Below, one piece after another: positions 18,966 to 28,974 of a DNA stretch of 64,000 nucleotides. Every line of letters starts with the position of its first letter. Within the stretch, counting starts at the first letter, position 1. Made by a program: the position numbers and the translations under genes. Source of the stretch: an uncultured Pelagibacteraceae bacterium (GTDB taxonomy: Bacteria > Pseudomonadota > Alphaproteobacteria > Pelagibacterales > Pelagibacteraceae); assembly GCA_902571055.1 (NCBI GenBank), contig CACGAM010000004.1, forward strand, positions 55,966-119,965, read 5' to 3'. The notes below the pieces were generated by a model. It ran no database searches, was not told where the DNA came from, and saw only the letters and a list, made by a program, of their open reading frames with translations.

Positions 18966-19535
18966 TTAAGGTTCTAACTCTACATCCCAGTATAAATAGT
19001 CCATCCAACTCTTGTGAAGAAAATTGGGTGGAAAGTTTTTACCATTTCTGTGTAAATCCTCAGTACTAGGTCTGAAAGGCTTTTGACTTAAAATCATTCC
19101 TGAATTTTCATAAAGTCTTCCGCCTTTTTTAACATTACAACCAGAACATGCCGTTACAACATTATCCCAATCGGTTTTACCACCTTTTGATCTTGGTAGT
19201 AGATGATCGAAAGTTAATTCACTTTTACTTCCGCAATAAACACAACTGAATTTATCTCTTAAAAAAACGTTAAATCTTGTAAAGTTGGGATTTGATAATG
19301 GTTTCACAAACGACTTAAGTGCTATTACACTAGGGAGTTTCATGCTGAATGATGGACTTCTGATTACTCTATCATAGTAGCTTACTATAGAAACTCTATC
19401 TAAATAAACAGATTTAATTGCGTCTTGCCAACTCCATAATGACAACGGATAGTAACTTAAAGGTCTATAATCAGCATTAAGAACTAAAGCAGGGCATTTT
19501 TCTAGTGACAAACTGTTGTCCAATGTAGATATCAT
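18966..19535 (-). CDS. HNH endonuclease
   Basis: CVYCGSKSELTFDHLLPRSKGGKTDWDNVVTACSGCNVKKGGR. Confidence 0.9.
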   Translation of the reverse strand: MISTLDNSLSLEKCPALVLNADYRPLSYYPLSLWSWQDAIKSVYLDRVSIVSYYDRVIRSPSFSMKLPSVIALKSFVKPLSNPNFTRFNVFLRDKFSCVYCGSKSELTFDHLLPRSKGGKTDWDNVVTACSGCNVKKGGRLYENSGMILSQKPFRPSTEDLHRNGKNFPPNFLHKSWMDYLYWDVELEP

Positions 19536-19588
19536 TTCAAAAGACTAACCTAAATGAAATAATAATTCAATGTTACAAATTAAAAAAA

Positions 19589-20248
19589 TTAATTATTTAA
19601 ATTTTCTTTTATAAAATTTATAGCCATTGAAGAGGCTTCTAATGGTATATTATGATCACAGTTATCTATCATTTTTGTGTCACAATGAATTTTATTTCTG
19701 ATAAAAAAATCTTTTGCGTCGAGAAGATTATCAGGAGTTACAACATTGTCTAAATTACCATGAATTAACAAAGTTTTAGTTTTTGAACTTATCCTTTCTG
19801 ATAGATTTTTTTTGTTTATTATTTTTCCAGAAAAACCAACTAAACAATTGAATGGTATCTGAGTAGTAAGAGCAACATTTATTGCCATCATGCACCCTTG
19901 ACTGAAACCTGATAAGCAAATATCAGAATTCTTCAGTTTATATTCATTTTTAATCTCTGATAAAAATTTATTAATTTTTATTTCAGCATTTAATGACTGA
20001 TTTAGAATATAATTTTCATCATCTATAGATAAATCAAACCACTGAAATCCTGATGGGTTGATTTTACACCTCTCATGACCATTTGGACATATGATTACCG
20101 TATTTTTTAAATGTCTTTTCCAATTATGTGATAGCATACTTATGTCACTACCATCGCCTCCATAGCCATGTAATAGTACAATTGCTTTTTTTATATCCTC
20201 ATTTTCTTTTGGCTTTATAGTAATGCTATCTAAACTAAAATTTTTCAT
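19589..20248 (-). CDS. Phospholipase/carboxylesterase-type alpha/beta hydrolase
   Basis: LLHGYGGDGSD, LSGFSQGCMMAINVAL (GxSxG), LLIHGNLDNVV, DCDHNI. Confidence 0.87.
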   Translation of the reverse strand: MKNFSLDSITIKPKENEDIKKAIVLLHGYGGDGSDISMLSHNWKRHLKNTVIICPNGHERCKINPSGFQWFDLSIDDENYILNQSLNAEIKINKFLSEIKNEYKLKNSDICLSGFSQGCMMAINVALTTQIPFNCLVGFSGKIINKKNLSERISSKTKTLLIHGNLDNVVTPDNLLDAKDFFIRNKIHCDTKMIDNCDHNIPLEASSMAINFIKENLNN

Positions 20249-20256
20249 TTATTTAT

Positions 20257-20787
20257 TTAGTCAAAATTTTTTAACCATTTAATTAGTTTTTTATCCTCAA
20301 AATCTACACTGCCTAAAATTCTTGCAAATTCCTCGCCTTTTTTATTAATTAATAAGGTTGTAGGTAAACCTCTAAGCAAAAGTTTGTTTGGTAACTTCAT
20401 ATCAATATCGTGATAAATTTTTAAATTTTTAATTCCTACTTCTTCAAAAAATATTTCAGACTTAGAAATTTTTTCACTACCAACATTAATTGGCAAAATT
20501 TCTAAGTTGTTAAAATTTTTTTCACTGGATAATTTATCTAATGATGGCATTTCCTCTCTACAAGGAGCACACCAAGTCGCCCAAAAATTAATAATTAAAA
20601 ATTTATCTTTAAAATCATTCAATTTGATTAATTTATTATTGGTGTTTTGAAATTCAATGTTTTCAAGTTTTTTAGGTTGTTTATGTAGAATTAGATTTTT
20701 AATTTTCGGGACCTCTATTGAATATGCTGAACTTGATGATATTAAATATATAAAAATAATAAATAATTTAATAAACAATGATTTCAT
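20257..20787 (-). CDS. TlpA-like thioredoxin-domain protein (secreted)
   Basis: Signal-like N-terminus, FWATWCAPCREEMPSLDKL, GLPTTLLINKKGEEFARILG. Confidence 0.9.
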   Translation of the reverse strand: MKSLFIKLFIIFIYLISSSSAYSIEVPKIKNLILHKQPKKLENIEFQNTNNKLIKLNDFKDKFLIINFWATWCAPCREEMPSLDKLSSEKNFNNLEILPINVGSEKISKSEIFFEEVGIKNLKIYHDIDMKLPNKLLLRGLPTTLLINKKGEEFARILGSVDFEDKKLIKWLKNFD

Positions 20788-20802
20788 TGAAAAATACTTA
20801 TC

Positions 20803-22194
20803 ATGACAAAAAATAAAAACAACACGTCAGTTTGGAACACGAGAATAAAAAAATCCTCCTCGCTGTTTCAAAAATTAGGAAGTTCAATAAGCTTTGATAA
20901 ACGACTTTTTAGAGAAGATATACAGGCCTCAATTGCCCATGTGGAAATGCTTTTTAAAAAAAAGATAATTAATTTTAAAGTTAAAAATAAAATTATTTTT
21001 GGACTTAACAGAATTAGAAATGAAATTGTTAAAAAAAAACATAAATTTGATAATAAAGATGAAGATATTCATATGAGTATTGAGAAAAGGTTGTTTGAAA
21101 TTATTGGAGAAGATGCTGGCCATGTTCATACGGCTAGATCAAGGAACGACCAAGTCATTACGGATTTAAAGTTATGGATGATAAAAAGCACTAATGAAAT
21201 AATTAAGTTATTAAATGTTTCGTCTAAATTAATAATAAAAATTTCTGAAAAAAACATTTATACAATAATGCCGGGCTTTACACATTTAAAAAATGCACAA
21301 GCTATTTCATTCTCACATTACATGCTTGCCTATGTAGAAATGTTTTCCAGGGATAAATTACGATTTAAGAATAATTTAAAAAATTTAAAGGAAAATCCAT
21401 TGGGTGTAGCTGCTTTAACAGGTACATCATTTGACATAGATCGAAATTATACAACAAAAAAACTTGGATTTACAAATCCTACTAGAAATTCAATTGATAC
21501 AGTATCAGATAGAGATTTTGTAACAGATTTTCTTTACTCGGCTTCGTTATGTTCAATGCATATATCAAGACTTTCAGAAGAATTTATTATTTGGAATTCG
21601 GATGCATACAATTTGATATTTTTAAATGACAAAATTGTTACTGGTTCGTCTATTATGCCTCAGAAAAAAAATCCTGACCCTCTGGAATATTTAAGAGGAA
21701 AAACAGGAGGAATTTATGGTAACCTTTTCTCTATGCTTACTATTTTGAAAGGTTTACCCTTATCATATTTTAAAGACTTACAAGATGACAAAAAAATAGT
21801 TTTTGATGCTTTTGATAATTTGAAAAATTGTATTTTAGTTATGAATGAAGTTTTATCTAACTTTAGTGTTAATAAAGAACAAATGACCAATCTATCAAAA
21901 CAAGGTTTTATTACAGCGACGGATCTAGCAGATTATTTTGTAAAACAATTAAGATATCCCTTTAGAAAAGCATATATATTAACTGCAAAAATAATAAATT
22001 TTTGCGAAAAGAATAAAAAAAACTTACAAGATTTGACTTTAAAAGAAATACAAAAATTCGAACCTAACATTAAAGCTGATGTATTAAAAATATTTGATTT
22101 AAATGTTTCCATTAAATCAAAAAAATCTTTTGGTGGAACTTCTTTTGAAAACATAAAAAAAATGATAAAGTCTTACAAAAGTGATTTGAAATGA
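20803..22194 (+). CDS. argH: Argininosuccinate lyase
   Basis: HTARSRNDQVITDLKLW, GSSIMPQKKNPDPLEYLRGKTGG signature. Confidence 0.97.
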   Translation: MTKNKNNTSVWNTRIKKSSSLFQKLGSSISFDKRLFREDIQASIAHVEMLFKKKIINFKVKNKIIFGLNRIRNEIVKKKHKFDNKDEDIHMSIEKRLFEIIGEDAGHVHTARSRNDQVITDLKLWMIKSTNEIIKLLNVSSKLIIKISEKNIYTIMPGFTHLKNAQAISFSHYMLAYVEMFSRDKLRFKNNLKNLKENPLGVAALTGTSFDIDRNYTTKKLGFTNPTRNSIDTVSDRDFVTDFLYSASLCSMHISRLSEEFIIWNSDAYNLIFLNDKIVTGSSIMPQKKNPDPLEYLRGKTGGIYGNLFSMLTILKGLPLSYFKDLQDDKKIVFDAFDNLKNCILVMNEVLSNFSVNKEQMTNLSKQGFITATDLADYFVKQLRYPFRKAYILTAKIINFCEKNKKNLQDLTLKEIQKFEPNIKADVLKIFDLNVSIKSKKSFGGTSFENIKKMIKSYKSDLK

Positions 22195-22313
22195 TTAAAA
22201 AATTAATATTCGTTATTATTATTTTAAATTTGGTATTTTCTTGCGGAAAAAAAGGAGATCCTGAATATAAAGGAAGCAATTTTAAAGTATTGAACAAAAT
22301 AGTAGTTGCTTAA
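22191..22313 (+). CDS. lptM: Small lipoprotein, LptM/YifL-like (40 aa)
   Basis: MIKKLIFVIIILNLVFSCGKKGDPEYKGSNFKVLNKIVVA: lipobox LVFSC then CGKKGDP; overlaps argH stop (ATGA) and abuts lysA ATG (TAATG). Missing from the ORF track. Confidence 0.8.
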   Translation: MIKKLIFVIIILNLVFSCGKKGDPEYKGSNFKVLNKIVVA

Positions 22314-23527
22314 TGAAATATAAAAATGGTCATTTTTATATAGAAAAAGTGAGTGCTAGCAAGATCGCAAAAAAATACAGCACTCCGACTTATGTTTACT
22401 CATTTGAGAAAATTGTTAGTAATATTAAAAAATTTAAAACAAATTTTAAAAAAATTGATCCAATAATCTGTTTTTCAGTAAAATCTAATGCCAATCTGAA
22501 TATTCTAAAAATTATTAAAAGTCATAATATAGGCGCAGATGTAGTATCAAAAGGAGAAATGATGTTGGCTTTAAAAGCCGGTATAGATGTAAAGAAAATA
22601 GTATTTTCAGGTATAGGGAAAACATCAAATGAAATTGATTATGCAATTAAAAAAAATATACTATTAATAAATGCTGAGTCAGAGGATGAAATAATTAATA
22701 TCGAAAAAATTGCAAGAAAAAATAAAAAAAAAGTTAGCATTGGCATTAGGCTAAACCCTGATATAGACGCAAGGACAATAAATAAAATTTCGACAGGAAA
22801 AAAGGAAAATAAATTCGGTGTTGATATTAATACCTTTAAAAAAATAATTAGAATTTACAAAAATTCAAAATTTTTGGAGTTTAATTGTCTAAGTGTCCAT
22901 ATTGGTAGTCAAATAACAAGTCATAAACCCTATAAAACAATGCTGAATGTAATTCAAAAATGTTTGAATCAATGTAATCATAAATTCAGATTTATAGACC
23001 TTGGTGGTGGTATGGGTATTCAGTACACTAAAAATGATAATTTACTAAACTATAAAAAATATAGCTCTATGATACAAAAATTTTTAGAAAAAAATAAAGT
23101 TAAAATAATCTTTGAACCTGGAAGATCTATAATAGGTAACGCAGCAATTATTTTAACCAAAGTTACATATATAAAAAAAAGTGGAACAAAATTTTTTGTA
23201 ATTTTAGATACTGCAATGAATGATTTTATTAGACCTGCCTTATACGGTTCAATTCATAGAATACTTCCGTATAAAATTAGTAAAAATAAAACTAATAAAA
23301 AACATGAATTTGTTGGACCAATTTGCGAAACGACTGACAAATTCTTAGAAACTTCAAGTTTTCAGAAACTTACAAGTGGCGATTTATTGATTATTTGTGA
23401 TGTAGGCGCATATGGAATGGTTCTATCATCAAATTATAATCTTAGACCTGCTTCACCAGAAATATTGGTTAAAGGCCTAAAAACCTTAGTAATTAAAAAG
23501 AGACAAAAAATTACAGATTTAATTTAA
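22313..23527 (+). CDS. lysA: Diaminopimelate decarboxylase
   Basis: CFSVKSNANLNILKI (PLP Lys), VHIGSQI, LGGGMGIQY, EPGRSIIGNA, GPICETTDKF. Confidence 0.96.
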   Translation: MKYKNGHFYIEKVSASKIAKKYSTPTYVYSFEKIVSNIKKFKTNFKKIDPIICFSVKSNANLNILKIIKSHNIGADVVSKGEMMLALKAGIDVKKIVFSGIGKTSNEIDYAIKKNILLINAESEDEIINIEKIARKNKKKVSIGIRLNPDIDARTINKISTGKKENKFGVDINTFKKIIRIYKNSKFLEFNCLSVHIGSQITSHKPYKTMLNVIQKCLNQCNHKFRFIDLGGGMGIQYTKNDNLLNYKKYSSMIQKFLEKNKVKIIFEPGRSIIGNAAIILTKVTYIKKSGTKFFVILDTAMNDFIRPALYGSIHRILPYKISKNKTNKKHEFVGPICETTDKFLETSSFQKLTSGDLLIICDVGAYGMVLSSNYNLRPASPEILVKGLKTLVIKKRQKITDLI

Positions 23528-23535
23528 CTAATAAT

Positions 23536-24234
23536 ATGATTAGAGGAATTTTTTTTAAATTTTTTTTTTATTTAGGTTTTGTTTTAATATGCATTATTTT
23601 TTTACCAGCATTAATAATGCCAAGTAATATTGCGTCATTTGGTGGTAAGTTATCAGGATATTGGGCAAAATTTTGTTTAAGAATATTTTTATCAACAAAA
23701 ATAATTATTAAAGGTCTTGAAAATATTGATAGAGGTAATAAATTTTTTATTGCTTGTACTCATCAATCCCAGTTTGAAACCTTCTTTTTGCAAACAATAT
23801 TTAAATCACCTTTTTTTATTTTAAAAAAGGAATTAATAAGAATTCCAATATTTGGTTCATTTTTAAAAAAAATAGGATGTATAGAAATAAATAGAAATAA
23901 AATTAGTAAGGATAATATTGATTTTTATGAGAGAGTAAAATTATCAATTCATAAGAGAAATAGCCCCTTAATAATTTTTCCACAAGGTACAAGATACGAT
24001 GTGAAAGATAGACCAGATTTTAAAAAAGGAGCCTCAAGAATTTACAATTTAAACATTAAATGTCTTCCAGTTGTTTTAAACTCAGGATCAGTTTGGCCTA
24101 AAAAAGGCGTAATGAAATCAAACAAAAAATTGATAATTTCAATTTTAAAACCCTTTGAAATTGGATTAGAAGGCAAAGTTTTTTTGAAAAGTTTACAAAA
24201 TAAAATGTATGAAGAGTTGGATAAGATAATTTAG
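23536..24234 (+). CDS. plsC: 1-acyl-sn-glycerol-3-phosphate acyltransferase
   Basis: THQSQFETFF (HX4D-like), FPQGTRYD motifs. Confidence 0.88.
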   Translation: MIRGIFFKFFFYLGFVLICIIFLPALIMPSNIASFGGKLSGYWAKFCLRIFLSTKIIIKGLENIDRGNKFFIACTHQSQFETFFLQTIFKSPFFILKKELIRIPIFGSFLKKIGCIEINRNKISKDNIDFYERVKLSIHKRNSPLIIFPQGTRYDVKDRPDFKKGASRIYNLNIKCLPVVLNSGSVWPKKGVMKSNKKLIISILKPFEIGLEGKVFLKSLQNKMYEELDKII

Positions 24235-25343
24235 CCTTTCATTGGCATTACGACATAAATACTATCAAAATCTGAAGGATCTTTTATTAGGGCGGGCGAT
24301 CCAGTATCTTTCAAAAAAAATTCAATTTTATTACCATCTAATTGTGAAGCGATGTCTAAAAGATATCTTGAATTGAAACTGATATCTAACTCATGGTCAA
24401 ACTTAACATTTAAATTTTCATTGCCGTCTCCGCTATTGGTATTGTTAACTGATAAATCTAATTTATCCTTAGATAATTTAAACTTTACTCCGTCCTTTTT
24501 ATCTAATGAAACAGATGCAACTCTATCTACTGAATTTAAAAATAATTTTAAATCGATTTCCAATTTTTTTTGGTTTTCTTTAGGAATAACTTGAGTATAG
24601 TTAGGAAATTTACCATCAATTAATTTTGAAATTAATACACTAGTTCCAAGTTTAAACTTTATTTTTGATTTAGTTGTTGAGACTTTTACATCTCCATTAT
24701 TATCCTCTAATAGAGAGCAAAGTTGAAATATTGTTTTTTTTGGTAGTATAAGAGAATCAATTTTTACATCATCTTTTAGTCTTAGTTTTGATATAGACAT
24801 TCTATGGCTATCAGTTGCAGCTGCAGTTAAATAACTATTATTGTTTATATTTGTTATATGTAAAAAGATGCCACTTAAATAATGTCTTGTTTCATCAGAT
24901 GATATTGAAAATTTACATTTATTTAATAATTTAAGAAGACCCTTTGAATTTATTTCGAATTCTTTTTCATTAAAATCCTCATCGGTGACAGGGAATTCTG
25001 TTGAGCTAATGCAGTTTAAATTAAAGACTGAATTTTCCGATTCTAAATTTAGCTTGGAGTCATTAATATTCGAAAAATTAATTTTCTTCCCAGATGAGAT
25101 TTTCCTTATTATATCATACATAATTGATGAGGATGTTGTAGTTTTTCCCTCCTCTTGTATATCCACATTTTCGATTTCATGAATAAAAATTACATCTAAA
25201 TCTGTAGCTGTAAGTTTTAATTTTGAGTTTGAGGCATCCAAGAGTACATTTGATAAAATTGGCAATGTGCTTCTTTTTTCAATTACTCCCTGACAATAAT
25301 TAAGGGATTTTTGAATATCTTGTTGATTGACACTAAATTTCAT
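24231..25343 (-). CDS. dnaN: DNA polymerase III beta subunit
   Basis: MKFSVNQQDIQKSLNYCQGVIEKRSTLPILSNVLLDA; C-terminal YVVMPMKG; next to dnaA. Confidence 0.97.
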   Translation of the reverse strand: MKFSVNQQDIQKSLNYCQGVIEKRSTLPILSNVLLDASNSKLKLTATDLDVIFIHEIENVDIQEEGKTTTSSSIMYDIIRKISSGKKINFSNINDSKLNLESENSVFNLNCISSTEFPVTDEDFNEKEFEINSKGLLKLLNKCKFSISSDETRHYLSGIFLHITNINNNSYLTAAATDSHRMSISKLRLKDDVKIDSLILPKKTIFQLCSLLEDNNGDVKVSTTKSKIKFKLGTSVLISKLIDGKFPNYTQVIPKENQKKLEIDLKLFLNSVDRVASVSLDKKDGVKFKLSKDKLDLSVNNTNSGDGNENLNVKFDHELDISFNSRYLLDIASQLDGNKIEFFLKDTGSPALIKDPSDFDSIYVVMPMKG

Positions 25344-26745
25344 TACTCTTATTTAATAAAATTTGATTTTTTAAATTATCTATGTTTGTATTAAGTTCAT
25401 TATCAATTTTCTTCAGTCTTTCAATAGTCTTTACAGAATGTATTACAGTTGTGTGATCTCTATTAGCAAATGCCCTACCTATCTCTGGTAAAGATTTAGA
25501 TGTCAATGACTTCGCTAAATATATTGCTGTCTGCCTAGGTCTTACCAAGTACCTTGATCTTCTAGAAGATAACATTTCATTTTTACTGATTTTAAAAAAT
25601 TTGCATACTTCAGTTTGTATAACATCCATTGTTACCTTATTTTCTGGAATACTTAGTAGGTCTTTTAAGATGACTTTTGTTTCTGCTAAAGAAGGCACTT
25701 TGTTATAAATTCTCGAAAATGAAAATATTCTATTTAGAGCACCTACGAGCTCTCTGATGCTTGTTTTAATTTCAGTGCTAATAAAAATTTTTATTTCTTC
25801 AGATATTTCTATACTATTGGAATTAAGGTATTTTAATTCATCTGATTTAATTTTAATTATTTTATATCTTAGTTCTTTATCCGGGTTTTGAATATCAACA
25901 ACAAGCCCTCCAGAAAATCTTGATTTTATACGCTCTTGTATACGAACTAATTTACTTGGCGGGCGATCAGCTGAGACTATAATTTGTGATCCTTTATCAA
26001 GTAGAGCATTAAATGTATGAAAAAATTCTTCCTGCATTGCTTCTTTTCCATTCATAAATTGGATATCGTCAATTAACAAAACATCTGTATTTCTAAAGTA
26101 TTCCTTAAATTTTACCATATCATTTGATTTTATGGATTTTACAAATTGATACATAAATCTTTCTGCTGAAATAAACATAACCTTGTTTATGTTTTTTAAT
26201 TTCAGACCAATTGCATTCAATAAATGAGTTTTACCCATACCAACTCCACCGTAAATATAAAGAGGGTTGTAATGCGAAATATCATTTGAGACTTTTTTTG
26301 AAGCTTCAAATGCTAACCTGTTACTTTCTCCTATAACAAAATTTTCGAAATTTTTATTTGGGTCTATTCTATTGTATTGTAAGTAACTATCCTTTAAAAA
26401 AGATATGTTTTTATTTGCAAATGATTTTAAATCTGTCTTTTTTTCAGTAAGTTTGCTGTCTTTTGGTGTATCGATGATAAATTCAACTCTAATTATCTCT
26501 TTTTTTTGAATTTTGATTATTTGTAAAATTTGATCTAAATATCGTGAGGTAATCCAATCTCTGATAAATCTGGTTGAAACCGAAAGAAGTAAATAATTTT
26601 TGTATTCCTCAACAAAAACTATTTTCTTTAACCAGCTTTCAAATATTTCGCTACCAAATTTTTCTTTGAAAACTATCTGAACATCTTTCCAGATAATTTT
26701 TTTTTCAAATATTTGATCTGAATTTTGAGTTAAATTATTTCCCAT
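25333..26745 (-). CDS. dnaA: Chromosomal replication initiator DnaA
   Basis: YGGVGMGKTHLLNAIG, DVLLIDDIQFMNGKEAMQEEFFHTFN, RSRYLVRPRQTAIYLAKSLT, FANRDHTTVIHS. Confidence 0.98.
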   Translation of the reverse strand: MGNNLTQNSDQIFEKKIIWKDVQIVFKEKFGSEIFESWLKKIVFVEEYKNYLLLSVSTRFIRDWITSRYLDQILQIIKIQKKEIIRVEFIIDTPKDSKLTEKKTDLKSFANKNISFLKDSYLQYNRIDPNKNFENFVIGESNRLAFEASKKVSNDISHYNPLYIYGGVGMGKTHLLNAIGLKLKNINKVMFISAERFMYQFVKSIKSNDMVKFKEYFRNTDVLLIDDIQFMNGKEAMQEEFFHTFNALLDKGSQIIVSADRPPSKLVRIQERIKSRFSGGLVVDIQNPDKELRYKIIKIKSDELKYLNSNSIEISEEIKIFISTEIKTSIRELVGALNRIFSFSRIYNKVPSLAETKVILKDLLSIPENKVTMDVIQTEVCKFFKISKNEMLSSRRSRYLVRPRQTAIYLAKSLTSKSLPEIGRAFANRDHTTVIHSVKTIERLKKIDNELNTNIDNLKNQILLNKSNEI

Positions 26746-27063
26746 GGAATAATTCAGTTAGAACTTTGGAAATAATTATTCAATAAAATTATTTTAATTT
26801 TAAAAAATATTTAAAATCTGCAATTGTAAAATTTAAACTAGAATGCAACTAATAGTTAAACCAAAATTAAGTTAGTACAAAAAATATTACTTAAAGTTTT
26901 TTTGTCTCTTACAATATATAGATGCCGATGAATATTTTTTATTTATATTTTGTGTCAAATTAAAAATAAATATCTTCTAAGTTGAAAAGCTTAGTTTTAA
27001 AAAAAATTTAGTGCAAAGAATTGGTTGGAATCAAAACTACTTAAAGTTGTTTATGCTACCTAA

Positions 27064-27324
27064 CTAAAGGTTGTTTATTTTTTTTGTTATTCTTGAAATA
27101 TTTCTTGACGCATTTTTCTTTTTAATAATGCCAGTTTTCGCTATTTTCATTAACTCAGAATTAAGCTTTGGTAAAAATTTTAAAGCTTCATTTTTGTCTT
27201 TTTTTTCTAACAAAATATTCATTTTTTTTATAGCTTTTCTAAACCTATTCTTCCTTGATTTATTAACTACTGTTTGTTTAGAAATTCGTCTAATTCGTTT
27301 AATTGCAGATTTTGTGTTTGCCAT
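27064..27324 (-). CDS. rpsT: 30S ribosomal protein S20 (start refined to MANTKSAIK)
   Basis: MANTKSAIKRIRRISKQTVVNKSRKNRFRKAIKKM. Confidence 0.95.
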   Translation of the reverse strand: MANTKSAIKRIRRISKQTVVNKSRKNRFRKAIKKMNILLEKKDKNEALKFLPKLNSELMKIAKTGIIKKKNASRNISRITKKINNL

Positions 27325-27375
27325 AGTCGCGAACATATAACTTGCTATTTATATGTGGTCAATAAAATAATAAAT

Positions 27376-28239
27376 TTATTTTTGACAGTTATTACAATAA
27401 AATGTTGATCTATTAGAAATAGTAAGTTTTTTAATTTTTTTTTTACATCTTAAATTAGGACAATTTTTGTTATCTTTATTGTAAACTTTAAATTCATTTT
27501 GAAATGACCCAGTGTTACCATCTGAGTTTTTAAAATCTCTTATAGATGACCCACCCTTTTGGATAGCTTTATTTAAAATATATCTTGTTGAAATGATTAT
27601 ATTTCTTATTTCTTTTAAGTTTAAGCTATTTGCTAATCTGATTGGTCTAATTTTTGAATGGAATAAAATTTCGCTTGCATAAATATTTCCAATTCCTGAG
27701 ATAATTTTTTGATCTAGTAATACACTTTTGATATTTTTTTTTGATAAATTTAAATTTTTTTTCAAGTATTCTAAATTAAAATTTTTACTTAATGGTTCAC
27801 AACCATTTCTGCTAAAGTAATTATTAAAAGCTCTCTTATTTTCAAATAGTTTTATAAATCCAAATCTTCTCGGATCGTTATAAATTATCTTAAAGTCTTT
27901 AAAATAAAAAATTAAATGATTGTGTTTTTTACCTAACACCGGAGAGTTATAAAAACTTAAATTTGTTTTTTTATTTTCAAATTTATTTTTGACTATGTGA
28001 AGTGTTCCTGACATACCAAGATGTATACAAAAAAAAGTATAGTCATCTAATGAGATTGTAATGTATTTAGCTTTTCTAGAAATATTTAATATTTTTTTAC
28101 CTTTAAGTTTTTTTTCGAAATTATTATCTACTTTGTATCTAAGGTTTCGATTATTTACTTTAACTTTAAGTATATTTCTTAAATATACGCTTTTCTGGAG
28201 TGACCGTTTGACGATTTCTACTTCTGGCAATTCTGGCAT
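27376..28239 (-). CDS. mutM: Formamidopyrimidine-DNA glycosylase
   Basis: MPELPEVEIVKRSL, NDPRRFGF, GIGNIYASEILF, C-terminal zinc finger CPNLRCKKKI...FYCNNCQK. Confidence 0.97.
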   Translation of the reverse strand: MPELPEVEIVKRSLQKSVYLRNILKVKVNNRNLRYKVDNNFEKKLKGKKILNISRKAKYITISLDDYTFFCIHLGMSGTLHIVKNKFENKKTNLSFYNSPVLGKKHNHLIFYFKDFKIIYNDPRRFGFIKLFENKRAFNNYFSRNGCEPLSKNFNLEYLKKNLNLSKKNIKSVLLDQKIISGIGNIYASEILFHSKIRPIRLANSLNLKEIRNIIISTRYILNKAIQKGGSSIRDFKNSDGNTGSFQNEFKVYNKDNKNCPNLRCKKKIKKLTISNRSTFYCNNCQK

Positions 28240-28269
28240 TTAATATTATATTACCATTTTAAAAAAATT

Positions 28270-28974
28270 ATGACCCAAAATTTACAACAAAATAGATCAT
28301 TCGTCGAAAATGTTTTTAGCACGGTCTTTGAAAGATATGATGTAATGAATGACTTGATGTCTTTTGGAATGCACAGAATATGGAAACAAAGGTTACTAAA
28401 CATTATGCGTCCCTCAGATGATCAATCTTTGATTGATGTAGGTTGTGGAACAGGTGATATATGCGATTTATTTTCTAAACATACGAGCAATGACACAAAA
28501 ATTTTAGCAATTGATCCAAATATTAACATGATTGAAAAATGTAAAAAAAGATTAGGCCATCTAAAAAATTTAGATTTGAAAATTTGTAACGGAGAAAAAT
28601 TGAAAGTTAAGGATAATAGTTTTGATTTTTATACAATTAGTTTTGGTCTAAGAAATACAGCAGATATTGAAAAAACCATATCAGAAGCTTATCGCGTACT
28701 AAAAAAAGGTGGTCGTTTCTTTTGTTTGGAATTTTCAAAAATTGATAATGATAATTTGGATTTTATTTACAAACAATATTCCAGGATAATTCCAAGAATC
28801 GGTAGATATGTAGTTGGAGATAGTAAGCCGTATGAATATTTAATTAAAAGTATAGAAAATTTTGTAAACCAAGAAGAGTTATTAGAAGTTTTGAAAAGTA
28901 AAAATTTCAAAAATTGTAACTACATCAATTTAAATGGTGGGATAGTTGCTATACATTATGGTTGGAAAATATAA
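28270..28974 (+). CDS. ubiE: Ubiquinone/menaquinone methyltransferase
   Basis: RYDVMNDLMSFGMHRIWK, DVGCGTGDI, SFGLRNTADIEK. Confidence 0.97.
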   Translation: MTQNLQQNRSFVENVFSTVFERYDVMNDLMSFGMHRIWKQRLLNIMRPSDDQSLIDVGCGTGDICDLFSKHTSNDTKILAIDPNINMIEKCKKRLGHLKNLDLKICNGEKLKVKDNSFDFYTISFGLRNTADIEKTISEAYRVLKKGGRFFCLEFSKIDNDNLDFIYKQYSRIIPRIGRYVVGDSKPYEYLIKSIENFVNQEELLEVLKSKNFKNCNYINLNGGIVAIHYGWKI

